This document shows positions 17,672 through 26,720 of a stretch of 64,000 bases of DNA, piece after piece (the first letter of the stretch is position 1; every line of letters begins with the position of its first letter). A program made the position numbers and the translations under genes. Location: assembly GCA_937991945.1 (NCBI GenBank), contig CALKLO010000001.1, positions 1-64,000 of the forward strand. The letters are read 5' to 3'. Origin of the DNA: an uncultured Granulosicoccus sp. Lineage in GTDB: Bacteria > Pseudomonadota > Gammaproteobacteria > Granulosicoccales > Granulosicoccaceae. A model generated the notes under the pieces. That model worked only from the letters and a program-made list of their open reading frames with translations. It did not search any database and was not told where the DNA came from.

Positions 17672-18205
17672 GTGCGCTGGCTTTTAGCATGTGTACTAGC
17701 AGTGTCGAGCTCAATCTCGAACGCAGAAGGTCCTATTTACGCCGAGGTGCACATTGCTGCCGCAGGTGTGAACCACTCTAATCTGGATTTTAATCCTTAC
17801 TTCGCCAGTGTTAGTGCCGGGACGTTTGTGCGTCAAGGTATTGGTGTCGAGGTGTTCGCTGACAGTGGTTTTCGCTCACACAAAAAGAATGGGTTCGATC
17901 TGGAGGTCACTGAGGCTTATGGCATAGGTATACGTTTGCAGTCTCCGCCAGTTAATCGCATACAAGGCTATGTGGTTTTGGGTGCCGTCAACTACACCAT
18001 TAAGCAACAGGCCAACGCGACTGAAAGTTTGGGTGGCTCATCCATCAATGGCGATTTTACTGGTATGCGAATCAGTGTTGGCATTATGGAACGTATGGAG
18101 CGCTGGAAGAATGTACTAATTTCCCTCGAATACCGACACTACAATGCTGATCAACCGTTGCGTGTTGACGCGTTGCTGCTTGGCTTAAGGATCAATACTC
18201 CATGA
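17672..18205 (+). CDS. Predicted outer-membrane beta-barrel protein
   Basis: The 177-residue product has a short signal peptide ending near SNAEG, then alternating hydrophobic/polar strands such as YAEVHIAAAGV, GIGVEVFADSGF, YGIGIRLQSPP and VDALLLGLRINTP, as in small eight-stranded barrels. It starts at GTG 17672 with GGGAG upstream. Its stop overlaps the start of the next lipoprotein gene (ATGA), so it appears to head the Bat operon. I do not recognise a named family. Confidence 0.65.
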   Translation: MRWLLACVLAVSSSISNAEGPIYAEVHIAAAGVNHSNLDFNPYFASVSAGTFVRQGIGVEVFADSGFRSHKKNGFDLEVTEAYGIGIRLQSPPVNRIQGYVVLGAVNYTIKQQANATESLGGSSINGDFTGMRISVGIMERMERWKNVLISLEYRHYNADQPLRVDALLLGLRINTP

Positions 18206-19494
18206 AATTGTTCAAGTTAGTCGCAACTCTGGGTCCTGTGTTGGTTCTACTCAGTGCCTGCGACGGTGATGCTCGCCCGTTTACAGAGGCTGTGGAATTA
18301 CGCGATCTCAACTTGCAGTCATTGGAAGTTGTGCCTCCATCGAATTCACAAAGCGATATTTTCCTTAACATTGGTCAGGCATTGCAGTTTGATGTTATCG
18401 GTCGCAATGGTGACGAGGGCAGTGGGTCCATTGCTCTGTCGTCAAATGATCGTGCATGGTCTGTCAGCGATACATCTGTAGCTAGCATCAACGAGAATGG
18501 CTATCTGGTGGCCCGCGCCAATGGGACTGTTTCGGTGTCTATGAATTTGGGCGGATTAGTATCCGATTCATTTTCCTTATCCGTTTCTGATGCCACGCTT
18601 TCCAGCATCTCAAGCATTGTTGGTAGCAGCACACTTGAGCGTTGCATTCCATCAAGCTATTATGCGACCGGGATTTTTAGTGATGACACTGTGCGTAATC
18701 TAGACGACGTCACATGGAGCACGAGCAATTCGGTGCAAACGCAATTATTTGAAACCACAGGATCAGCAACTAGCTTGAATGCTACTTTCGCTGATGACGG
18801 ACTCTCGCTGACAGCAGCAGTAACGGGTGTCACAAGTTTTGCCCTACCTATTACAGTGGCTGATAACTTGGTTTCAATAGCCATAGCGCCAGCGCGAATC
18901 ATTGTTGATGAAGGTGATGAACTCGACTTAACGGCTGTTGGTACCTATTCTCGACCGTCCACAGCCGACGCCAGCCTGGTCTCTCAAACAATCATCACAG
19001 CCAACGTAGAGTGGGCTGTCACTGTTGGTACCGACAATGCCACGCTCAATAACCTACGTGGGTCAAAAGGCTTGCTTACGGGTGTTGATGAGGGAAACAC
19101 GTCGATCAATGTGCATTGTGGAGACGTGTTTAGCCCCAACTCAGAGTTTGTTGTTGGTGAGGAAGATACGGACAGCTCTTCCGACTCGTTAGCATTTCAA
19201 GTCAATGGTGAATCTGTTTCAGGTAGCCAAATCGTATTGAATTTAGAGACTGATTCCACATTGGTTACTCTGCGCGTATCGACAGGTAGCGACTACGATG
19301 CAGACGACGATATATCCAGCTCAGTGACGTTCGAAGAGCAATATACCGATGCAACGAATCCACCCTTTGTTGTCGAAAATGACGGCACCGATGATCCTCG
19401 TATTCGGTTAATTGCACGAGGTACGGCAACAATACGCGCGACTGAAACCACTGCAGGTGAGCCGGTCGAACTATTAACAGTAACGGTAGAATAA
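18202..19494 (+). CDS. Predicted lipoprotein with bacterial Ig-like domains
   Basis: The 430-residue product has a lipoprotein signal peptide and lipobox LSAC (mature Cys at residue 20). At least one bacterial Ig-like (BIG2-type) domain is visible: an early strand pattern ending SVASINENGYLVARANGTVS (about 90-113) is the classic BIG2 signature. Similar patterns recur near 230-300 and 380-430 (IRLIARGTATIRATE). An acidic linker DTDSSSDS separates the parts. It overlaps the barrel gene by four bases and ends two bases before moxR. A surface or periplasmic structural role is inferred. Confidence 0.72.
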   Translation: MKLFKLVATLGPVLVLLSACDGDARPFTEAVELRDLNLQSLEVVPPSNSQSDIFLNIGQALQFDVIGRNGDEGSGSIALSSNDRAWSVSDTSVASINENGYLVARANGTVSVSMNLGGLVSDSFSLSVSDATLSSISSIVGSSTLERCIPSSYYATGIFSDDTVRNLDDVTWSTSNSVQTQLFETTGSATSLNATFADDGLSLTAAVTGVTSFALPITVADNLVSIAIAPARIIVDEGDELDLTAVGTYSRPSTADASLVSQTIITANVEWAVTVGTDNATLNNLRGSKGLLTGVDEGNTSINVHCGDVFSPNSEFVVGEEDTDSSSDSLAFQVNGESVSGSQIVLNLETDSTLVTLRVSTGSDYDADDDISSSVTFEEQYTDATNPPFVVENDGTDDPRIRLIARGTATIRATETTAGEPVELLTVTVE

Positions 19495-19496
19495 TT

Positions 19497-20474
19497 GTGA
19501 GTGCGCTGGAAAAAGTAGACCAACTGAGGCAGCAGTTGGAAGGGGCGGTTGTCGGTCAGCCTATGCTGGTCAACCGTTTGTTAATTGCTCTGCTTGTCGA
19601 TGGGCATCTGTTGGTTGAAGGTGCACCAGGGCTTGCTAAAACTCGAGCTATCAAAGCGCTCTCGGACCACATAGAGTCTGATTTTCAACGTATCCAATTT
19701 ACGCCTGACTTGTTGCCTGCCGACTTAACAGGCACCGAAGTGTACCGTCCAGCAGATGGAACCTTTGTGTTTCAAAATGGGCCGTTGTTCAATAACCTTA
19801 TTCTGGCCGATGAAGTGAATCGTGCCCCAGCAAAGGTACAGTCAGCGTTACTTGAGGCCATGGCTGAACAGCAAATTTCAGTCGGACACCAGACCTACCC
19901 TCTGCCAACCCCATTCATGGTTATGGCGACTCAGAACCCTATAGAGCAAGAGGGGACTTACCCATTGCCTGAAGCGCAGCTAGATCGCTTCCTTATGCAA
20001 GTGTTGATCGACTACCCAGATGCCAGTCACGAGGCTGAAATTCTTCGGCTTGTGCGTGCTGAGGCACTCAACAAGCAAAAGGGCGATGTACCTGTCATAC
20101 CTGCAGATGAGCGTTTTGCATTGAAAGATCTGCACACGGCTCGTCGTGAAGTTCTCGAAATATTCATGGCTGATGATGTTGAGGACTACATTGTCAGGCT
20201 GATCGTGGCTACCCGGAACCCTGCTCGTCATGACGAGGACCTAGCGCGTTGGTTACAGTTTGGTGCTAGCCCACGTGGCACTCTGTGCTTAGATTCGTGC
20301 GCACGAGCACATGCGTGGCTAGACGGACGTGACTATGTTTCTCCAGGCGATGTACAAGCCATCGTTTACGATGTGCTTAGGCATCGATTACTGCTGTCAT
20401 TTGAAGCCGAAGCCGATGGCGTTACAGCCGATATGATTATTGAGCGGCTACTTAGTTTGATAGCGGTGCCGTGA
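19497..20474 (+). CDS. MoxR-family AAA+ ATPase
   Basis: The 325-residue product is a MoxR-type AAA+ ATPase. Walker A is GAPGLAKTR (a Ser/Thr-rich variant ending KTR), Walker B is LILADEVNRAP, sensor 1 is MVMATQNPIEQEGTYPLPEAQ, and the C-terminal lid region holds YVSPGDVQAIVYDVLRHR. Such ATPases act as chaperones for VWA-domain partners, which are encoded directly downstream. The GTG start lies two bases after the lipoprotein stop, and it overlaps the DUF58 gene by GTGA. Confidence 0.94.
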   Translation: MSALEKVDQLRQQLEGAVVGQPMLVNRLLIALLVDGHLLVEGAPGLAKTRAIKALSDHIESDFQRIQFTPDLLPADLTGTEVYRPADGTFVFQNGPLFNNLILADEVNRAPAKVQSALLEAMAEQQISVGHQTYPLPTPFMVMATQNPIEQEGTYPLPEAQLDRFLMQVLIDYPDASHEAEILRLVRAEALNKQKGDVPVIPADERFALKDLHTARREVLEIFMADDVEDYIVRLIVATRNPARHDEDLARWLQFGASPRGTLCLDSCARAHAWLDGRDYVSPGDVQAIVYDVLRHRLLLSFEAEADGVTADMIIERLLSLIAVP

Positions 20475-21424
20475 CACCGTTTAATTTTGCATCGCCAGCA
20501 TCAACCACGTTAGATGAGTTGGTGCATCTGCGTAGTGCCGCCCAGGCTCTGCAACGCAAAGTAAAAAAGAGAAGTGCAGCCCCGATGAACGGTGGGTCTG
20601 TTTCTCGACGGCTTGGTCGTGGACTAGATTTTGCCGAGGTTAGGGAATACCAACCAGGCGACGATGTCCGCATGATTGACTGGAAAGTCACAGCGCGTAC
20701 TGGTCGGGCGCACACCAAACTATTTGTTGAGGAACGAGAGCGGCCCGTTTTACTGGTGGTTGATTGTCGTAACTCAATGCGTTTTGGAACAAGGGGCATG
20801 TTTAAGTCTGTCATGGCCGCTCGCTTGGCTGCACTTTTAGGCTGGTGCGCTATCGGTGGGCAAGATCGAGTCGGCGGCTTTGTCTTTACTAACAACACAC
20901 ACAGCGAGGTTCGACCTCAGTCTGGCAGGCGCGGTTTAATGGCGCTATTTCGTGCCATGCAGCAAAGCCAATTAGAGCCTAATGCCGGTGACGCCGACGC
21001 ATCTGTAGACACATTGGCAGATACTATGTCGCGTCTTCGTACGGGCGTTCATGGCGGAAGTACCGTTGTGTTGTTAAGTGACTTTAGTGGCTTCGATGAT
21101 CAATCGCGAGTTGCGCTCGGTGGCATGCTGCAATCCTTAGACGTCGTTGCTGTACAAGTGTGCGACCCATTAGAATTTACCTTGCCGACACCAGGGCGTT
21201 ATACGTTTCGATCTAATCGATCCGATGCGGGTGAGAGACTCTTTATGCAGGTAGGTTCTAAGCAGCAACAGAACCAATACCACGAGCGGTTTTTACAACG
21301 TCAAGCAGATTTGAAGTCGCTTTTTTCTACAAATAGACACTATTTCACGACTGTTCTCACTAGCGATTCATTGCTAGATGCATCGTCAAGGATTTTAACC
21401 AGACAACGACAAGCTGCTGATTAA
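20471..21424 (+). CDS. DUF58 domain protein of Bat module
   Basis: The 317-residue product contains the DUF58 signature REYQPGDDVRMIDWKVTAR and a following vWA-like region (LLVVDCRNSMRFGTR, then VVLLSDFSGF). DUF58 proteins accompany MoxR ATPases and VWA proteins. It starts with GTG 20471 overlapping the moxR stop. Unlike many DUF58 proteins, no N-terminal membrane helices are seen, so it is probably cytoplasmic. Confidence 0.9.
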   Translation: MTPFNFASPASTTLDELVHLRSAAQALQRKVKKRSAAPMNGGSVSRRLGRGLDFAEVREYQPGDDVRMIDWKVTARTGRAHTKLFVEERERPVLLVVDCRNSMRFGTRGMFKSVMAARLAALLGWCAIGGQDRVGGFVFTNNTHSEVRPQSGRRGLMALFRAMQQSQLEPNAGDADASVDTLADTMSRLRTGVHGGSTVVLLSDFSGFDDQSRVALGGMLQSLDVVAVQVCDPLEFTLPTPGRYTFRSNRSDAGERLFMQVGSKQQQNQYHERFLQRQADLKSLFSTNRHYFTTVLTSDSLLDASSRILTRQRQAAD

Positions 21425-21426
21425 TC

Positions 21427-21912
21427 GTGGACGAAAAGGAAGCCTTAATCAGTCAGTTGAAGAGCGTGCAGTTGCCCGAGGTGAGCGGTTTTCCAGCGAT
21501 GGGTTGGTGGGTGCTGCTGGCAGTCTTGGTACTTATTGCATTGCTAGTGTGGTTCGCATCAGAGCGTCATCGTGCTATGCGGTGGCAACGAGAAGCAAAG
21601 CAGGAAATTGCGCGAATTAGAGCAGCTGTTCCCAGCCAGAGCGTGTCAAGCACGCTAGCGGATACATCGCGCTTAGCTAGGCGGGTACTGCTGCTGAGTA
21701 AGCCTCGTGAGCAAGTGGCATCGTTGCACGGTGACCAGTGGTTGCACGCGTTGGATGGCATTTGTGATCGTCCCTTATTTGCTGAAGGTTTTGGCAAGCT
21801 ATTGCAAAGCTATCAGTACCAGCGCGATCCAAAAGTCAGTACCGCTGATTTGAATTCATTAATGGATGCCATGGACGAATTAATTCGCTCGGCAGCACGG
21901 CACATTAAATGA
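21427..21912 (+). CDS. DUF4381-type membrane protein
   Basis: The 161-residue product has one N-terminal membrane helix (about residues 23-45, WWVLLAVLVLIALLVWFA) followed by a cytoplasmic helical domain with SLHGDQWLHALDGIC. The short length, topology and location between DUF58 and BatA genes fit the DUF4381 family. It starts at GTG two bases after the DUF58 stop and overlaps batA by four bases. The role is presumably to help anchor the MoxR/VWA complex to the membrane. Confidence 0.82.
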   Translation: MDEKEALISQLKSVQLPEVSGFPAMGWWVLLAVLVLIALLVWFASERHRAMRWQREAKQEIARIRAAVPSQSVSSTLADTSRLARRVLLLSKPREQVASLHGDQWLHALDGICDRPLFAEGFGKLLQSYQYQRDPKVSTADLNSLMDAMDELIRSAARHIK

Positions 21913-22928
21913 CATTGGCTGACATCACATGGCTACACCCTTGGGTGTTGTGGTTGTTACCGCTGCCGTTTCTTGTCTATCGGTTTGCACCGCCTCGGCC
22001 GGTGGCAAGCCAACGTGCCTTGTTGGTTCCCGATATTGAGCCCTATAAGAGCGTTAGTGGGGGTGCCTCAGGAGCCAATAAATCTGTTTGGCTACGCCTG
22101 TTTGTATTGTTTCTTGTTTGGGTTACCTTGCTGTTATCCGCTGCGCGCCCTCAGCATTTTGGAGATGCTATCGGTGTCCCAGTCACAGGACGAGACTTGA
22201 TGCTGGGTATCGATATTTCAGGCAGCATGCGTGAAGCGGATCTGTATGCAGGAAACACTAAGGCCACGCGTATGGCTGTGGTCAAGCAAGTGGCTAAGGA
22301 TTTTGTCTTGCGCCGAACAGGAGACCGCGTGGGAATAGTCATGTTCGGTTCCCAAGCCTACGTGCAAACCCCGCTAACGCACGATCATGAAACAGTTTTA
22401 CATTTTCTTGATGAAGCAACGGTTGGTCTTGCTGGACGTTCAACCGCTATTGGCGATGCAATAGGCCTAGCTGTTAAGCGATTGCGTGATAGGCCCGAAG
22501 CTGCACGCGTACTCATTCTATTAACAGATGGTGCAAATTCTGCAGGCGTCATTGAACCGATAGATGCCGCAAGATTGGCCAACGACAATGACATTAAAAT
22601 TCATGCTATTGGAGTGGGAGCTGAGGCACGCGATAGCGTGTTTAATTCAGCCTTTGGAACCCGTCGCAGTGAGCTAGATGAAGAAACACTAAGAGCGGTG
22701 AGTAGTGCGACAGGCGGGCAGTATTTTCGTGCCCGTAACCAGCAGGAGCTTGCCAACATTTATCGAGAAATTGATAAGTTGGAACCCACAGAGTTGGAAT
22801 CAGAAGAATATCGCCCATTGCGAGAATTGTTTGCCTGGCCGCTAGGTGCTGCACTTGTATTGTCATTGCTGTGGGTGCTGTTAGGCTTTTCTCGTTCTAA
22901 GAACCAAAACGTGAGGATAAGCGCGTGA
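21909..22928 (+). CDS. batA: BatA-type VWA membrane protein
   Basis: The 339-residue product has a von Willebrand A domain between membrane helices. An N-terminal BatA-like membrane region (WLHPWVLWLLPLPF) and a second helix near residues 60-78 precede the vWA domain (about 90-280), which has a complete MIDAS DxSxS in GIDISGSM. Later it shows GDRVGIVMFGSQAYVQTPLT and LILLTDGANSAG. A C-terminal helix (WPLGAALVLSLLWVLLGF) closes it. It is the typical metal-dependent partner of MoxR. Confidence 0.92.
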   Translation: MTLADITWLHPWVLWLLPLPFLVYRFAPPRPVASQRALLVPDIEPYKSVSGGASGANKSVWLRLFVLFLVWVTLLLSAARPQHFGDAIGVPVTGRDLMLGIDISGSMREADLYAGNTKATRMAVVKQVAKDFVLRRTGDRVGIVMFGSQAYVQTPLTHDHETVLHFLDEATVGLAGRSTAIGDAIGLAVKRLRDRPEAARVLILLTDGANSAGVIEPIDAARLANDNDIKIHAIGVGAEARDSVFNSAFGTRRSELDEETLRAVSSATGGQYFRARNQQELANIYREIDKLEPTELESEEYRPLRELFAWPLGAALVLSLLWVLLGFSRSKNQNVRISA

Positions 22929-23920
22929 TGGAACTGGGTTTGTCGTGGTTGCGGCCTGCGTGGCTTTGGGGGTTTCTACCCTTGCTGGGCATTGCTTTGT
23001 TGTGGCTAAGGCAAGCTCAATCGCATAGCGATTGGGAGAGTATGGTTGATCCCGCGTTACAGCCCTATGTCATTGAAGAAGCGCAAGGAGTGCGGCAGTT
23101 TGCACCCTGGTTGTTGTTCGTCGCATGGGCGTTTTGTTTACTGTTGCTTGCAGGGCCAGTCTGGAAGCAGCAGGAAGTACCTGTGTTTGAGGCGCAGCAA
23201 TCTGAAGTCATTGTGTTTGATTTATCACGATCTATGCATGCCGACGACGTTGCCCCAAATAGGTTGACTCGTGCACGTTTCAAGTTGCTTGATCTGTTAG
23301 ATCGGAGTGAGGGTCGACAAACCGGGCTTATCGCCTTTGCTGAACGTCCGTATATTATTAGCCCCTTAACCGATGATGCGAAAACTATTGCAGCGTTTGT
23401 TCCGTCGCTCGACCCCGATGTGATTCCGGTGCAGGGCAGTCGTATAGATTTAGCCATTGAACGAGCTGTTACATTGTTGGTACAAGCAGGTGTACCCCAC
23501 GGCCACATCATTCTTATCACGGATGATTCGGTCAGTGATAGCGATAGGGCCGCCGCTGCCACTGCACAAATGCAGGGACATCGAGTATCAGTTCTGGGTA
23601 TTGGCACTGCAGCTGGCTCGCCGTTACGAGATGAGACAGGGCAGTTTTTACAACAGAGTAACGGCGCGATAGTTGTGCCTAGGCTAGACATGTCTGCACT
23701 CAGAACATTGGCAACATCAGGTAATGGGGTGGCCGTTCAAATGAGCGCCAACTCAGATGACTTAGATAGCTTGAACACCGTTCGAGAAGCCATTGCTGTG
23801 CAAACAATCGATGTTGAATCGGCAGGTCAACAAATCTATTGGATTGAGTATGCGCCTTGGGGTGTTTGGTTGTTACTCATCGGACTCATTGGATCCTTTC
23901 GTCGAGGAATTGCCTCATGA
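22925..23920 (+). CDS. batB: BatB-type VWA membrane protein
   Basis: The 331-residue product is a second VWA protein, paralogous to the previous one. N-terminal helices (WLWGFLPLLGIALLWL and LLFVAWAFCLLLLAGPVW) come before a vWA domain with MIDAS DLSRSM, then QTGLIAFAERPYIISPLTDD. A C-terminal helix follows (WGVWLLLIGLIGSF). The start is GTG 22925 (overlapping batA by four bases) or ATG 22928. The two VWA proteins probably form a membrane complex with the MoxR ATPase. Confidence 0.9.
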   Translation: MMELGLSWLRPAWLWGFLPLLGIALLWLRQAQSHSDWESMVDPALQPYVIEEAQGVRQFAPWLLFVAWAFCLLLLAGPVWKQQEVPVFEAQQSEVIVFDLSRSMHADDVAPNRLTRARFKLLDLLDRSEGRQTGLIAFAERPYIISPLTDDAKTIAAFVPSLDPDVIPVQGSRIDLAIERAVTLLVQAGVPHGHIILITDDSVSDSDRAAAATAQMQGHRVSVLGIGTAAGSPLRDETGQFLQQSNGAIVVPRLDMSALRTLATSGNGVAVQMSANSDDLDSLNTVREAIAVQTIDVESAGQQIYWIEYAPWGVWLLLIGLIGSFRRGIAS

Positions 23921-24801
23921 AACTTCTGCATGTGAGTTTTTTGGTTTTGATCTGTTACCCAGCGTCGGTGTTAAGTGATTGGAATGATTGGTGGAGTACG
24001 CCAGCGCAGCAGGCTTTAAAGTTGTATGAGTCGGGTAATCCTGAGTCTTTGTTAGATAATGCGCCTGATGCAAATTGGGAGGGTATTGGACAATTTGGAA
24101 CAGGGGATTTTGAAGGTGCAGCCCAAACATTTGCCAACAATAGGCAGGCATTGTCTGACGCGGGGCAATCAGCTGTCGCTAATACTGCGCTGTACAACCA
24201 GGCGTTGAGTGAAATTATGGCGGGTCAGTATGAAGCAGCACTCGAAGGTCTGGACGAGCTACTTAAGTCTGCTCCCGATCATGCAGATGCGTCGCACAAT
24301 CGTAATATCGCTCAACAGCTTTTAGAGCTCGAGCAGCAGCAACAAGAAAACCAAGATTCCCAGGACGGTGAACAAGGCGATTCCGATGAGCAAAACTCAT
24401 CCGACTCCGAGCAGTCTGAAGGCTCTGAATCGTCGGGTGATTCCTCAGAGTCATCAGATTCTGAGAATGCTGACAATAGTGACGAGCCCGGTGATTCTTC
24501 ATCAGAAGGTGAGGATCAAGACAGTGAGTCTGATAGTGCGTCTGAAGAACAAGAGCAACAAGACGCACAAGACGCCGCTGATGCACTAGAAGCAGAGGCG
24601 CAACAAGGTGAGCAAGAGAGCACCGAAGGCGAGGGAGTGCAGGCCGTAGAATCGGATCAACCTCTCAGCGAATCCGAACAAGCCACTGAACAACTATTGA
24701 GGCGAATACCTGATGATCCCAGAGGATTATTGCGCCGTAAACTCGAGCAGAGTCACCGAAGTGAATACCCGGAGGTGCGAGATGCCGTTGAGCCTTGGTA
24801 G
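23917..24801 (+). CDS. batC: BatC-like TPR protein with acidic low-complexity tail
   Basis: The 294-residue product begins at ATG 23917 (ATGA overlap with batB), not at the track's TTG 23857. It has a signal peptide, TPR-like helices (about 25-130, including QYEAALEGLDELLKSAPDHA) and then about 120 residues made almost only of Glu, Asp, Ser and Gln (about 135-250). The conserved end LLRRIPDDPRGLLRRKLEQ is what BatC/BatB-TPR proteins usually carry. The acidic tract is probably disordered. It overlaps batD by 20 bases. Confidence 0.85.
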   Translation: MKLLHVSFLVLICYPASVLSDWNDWWSTPAQQALKLYESGNPESLLDNAPDANWEGIGQFGTGDFEGAAQTFANNRQALSDAGQSAVANTALYNQALSEIMAGQYEAALEGLDELLKSAPDHADASHNRNIAQQLLELEQQQQENQDSQDGEQGDSDEQNSSDSEQSEGSESSGDSSESSDSENADNSDEPGDSSSEGEDQDSESDSASEEQEQQDAQDAADALEAEAQQGEQESTEGEGVQAVESDQPLSESEQATEQLLRRIPDDPRGLLRRKLEQSHRSEYPEVRDAVEPW

Positions 24802-26674
24802 TGTTGTTAATTTACGAGCCCGACCTTCAATGATTTACATACTGCAGTGCTTACTTGTGTTGGTGTCACTGACATCGATCACGCATGCGGTTGCTCAAGA
24901 CGGTACGGTGAATAGCAAACTGAGTGCAACTACCATTACACGTGATGAGTCCGTTACCTTGGAGATCGTTGCTATCGGGATGGATGCGGAGCTTGATATT
25001 TCTTCGCTAGATAAAGACTTTGAAGTCGTGGGGCGCTCAAGCTCTCGAGAAGTCAATAGTGTTTTAAACGCATCGGGTCGGCTGCAAACTACCAGCACTG
25101 TGAAATGGGCGGTTCAACTGTTACCTAAAGATATCGGCATTTTTACGGTACCTCCGATTCGTGTTGGCAACGTACGTAGCCAATCTCACACATTAACGGT
25201 TAATGATTTACCCACCGGAGCCCAGCGCGATATCTTTGTTGAGGCCGTGGTTGACACAACAACGCCATGGGTACAATCACAGGTGTTGATGACCCTGAAA
25301 GTATTTCAAGCTATCGACATCATTGATGGGGGGCTGGATGTTCCAGAAGGCGACGGCTTAGTTGTTGAACGATTGGGCGAAGATACTCGAAGTACAGAGA
25401 CCCGTGAAGGACGTCAATACAGTGTGACGACCAGACAATTTGCGCTGTTCCCACAAAAAAGTGGAGCAATTAATCTGGAGCCGATAACCTTAAGTGTCTC
25501 AGTGCATGCCGACTCAACACAGGTTCGAACTTTCTTCTCGCCAACGAGAAAACTCACCCGGCGGACTGACAACATTACATTGAATGTAAAGCCGCGACCT
25601 GCGTCAGGTTCGGCTTGGTGGTTGCCAGCACAGGCTGTGCAGCTAGACAGTCAATGGATTGGAAACAAAGCAGAGGCGTCCGTTGATCAACCGTTAACAA
25701 GAACGATTACGCTAAGAGCTAGCGGCGCTGCTGATACGCAACTTCCCGATATCAATATACCGGCGGTAGAAGGGGCGAGCGTTTATGCAGAACAACCTAT
25801 TCGTAAATTAGGCGCAAACGCGCAGGGTGTGCTCTCTGAGCTAACGCTTAAATGGGTAATCATTCCGCAGCGGGAAGGTGTTATCGAATTACCCCCAGTC
25901 GCTGTGGAGTGGTTCAACACCCGGAGTGGCAGCGTCGAAACGGCTGTTTTGCCCGCTGAAACTATCCAGGTGACGGCAGCACCCTCCGTTGTTCGACCGC
26001 AACCTGTCGATCCGGCTGGTCCATCAGATGCTGAGCAACTCACGCGCATAGAACCTGCTGTGTCGGTGACAGGCGAGCAAGCTCAAACAGATCAGCTGAC
26101 GCCTTCTGCCACCCTAAGTCCTGCGTTAGTGCGTGAGCTTGGTGAGATCAAATCAGAGCTTTCATGGTGGCGCAGTGTTGCATTGTTAGTCTTGCTCTTA
26201 TGGGTGCTTAGTGCGCTTTATTACTGGTGGTCAAAATCGACTGCTAGGTTGAATTCAGAAGGTCGAGGAAAAATGCGTCGATCCTTGGGCGCTATTAGAA
26301 ATACAGCGACCGCTTCGCTTGCGAGCATGCAACCTCTGGGTGGGGTCGCTGCCAGTTGCAAAAATGGTGATCTGGAAACGATTCGATCAGCGCTTATTGA
26401 ATGGTCAAGCCGGCAGTGGCCCGATGACACTCCATTGAGTTTAAACGCCTTGGTGAAGCAGTTACATGAGAGCCCGGCTAAGGAGTCTGTTAAAGCATTG
26501 GATGCAGCTCTCTACAGTGGGCGAAGTAGTCCTGAATCAGCTGAACAATTGTTGTTGCGCTTGCGTGCATTGCCCGAACAATTGAAGGCGGCTGTTGAAA
26601 TCAGCGAGAAAGATTCAGCAGCTAACCAAGCATCTGGGCAGGTTACCTCTGGTACTGGGTTACCGACACTTTAA
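24782..26674 (+). CDS. batD: BatD-family protein
   Basis: The 630-residue product has a signal peptide (IYILQCLLVLVSLTSITHAVAQ), a long extracytoplasmic beta-rich BatD region (about 45-450) with Ig-like patterns, one membrane helix (about 470-492, SVALLVLLLWVLSALYYWW) and a cytoplasmic tail of about 140 residues. The start is ATG 24782, supported by GGAGGTG five bases upstream; the track start 24713 has no such site. It completes the Bat module, named for a role in aerotolerance in Bacteroides. The exact function is unsettled. Confidence 0.88.
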   Translation: MPLSLGSVVNLRARPSMIYILQCLLVLVSLTSITHAVAQDGTVNSKLSATTITRDESVTLEIVAIGMDAELDISSLDKDFEVVGRSSSREVNSVLNASGRLQTTSTVKWAVQLLPKDIGIFTVPPIRVGNVRSQSHTLTVNDLPTGAQRDIFVEAVVDTTTPWVQSQVLMTLKVFQAIDIIDGGLDVPEGDGLVVERLGEDTRSTETREGRQYSVTTRQFALFPQKSGAINLEPITLSVSVHADSTQVRTFFSPTRKLTRRTDNITLNVKPRPASGSAWWLPAQAVQLDSQWIGNKAEASVDQPLTRTITLRASGAADTQLPDINIPAVEGASVYAEQPIRKLGANAQGVLSELTLKWVIIPQREGVIELPPVAVEWFNTRSGSVETAVLPAETIQVTAAPSVVRPQPVDPAGPSDAEQLTRIEPAVSVTGEQAQTDQLTPSATLSPALVRELGEIKSELSWWRSVALLVLLLWVLSALYYWWSKSTARLNSEGRGKMRRSLGAIRNTATASLASMQPLGGVAASCKNGDLETIRSALIEWSSRQWPDDTPLSLNALVKQLHESPAKESVKALDAALYSGRSSPESAEQLLLRLRALPEQLKAAVEISEKDSAANQASGQVTSGTGLPTL

Positions 26675-26720
26675 CCGCTTAAAAATGCACGTAAAAGAGC
26701 CGAAAGGCTAGGCACGATCC

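Noticed and set aside
23857-23916. Track start TTG 23857 for the BatC-like gene
   Set aside because: It lies inside batB; ATG 23917 gives a signal peptide and an ATGA overlap typical of this operon.
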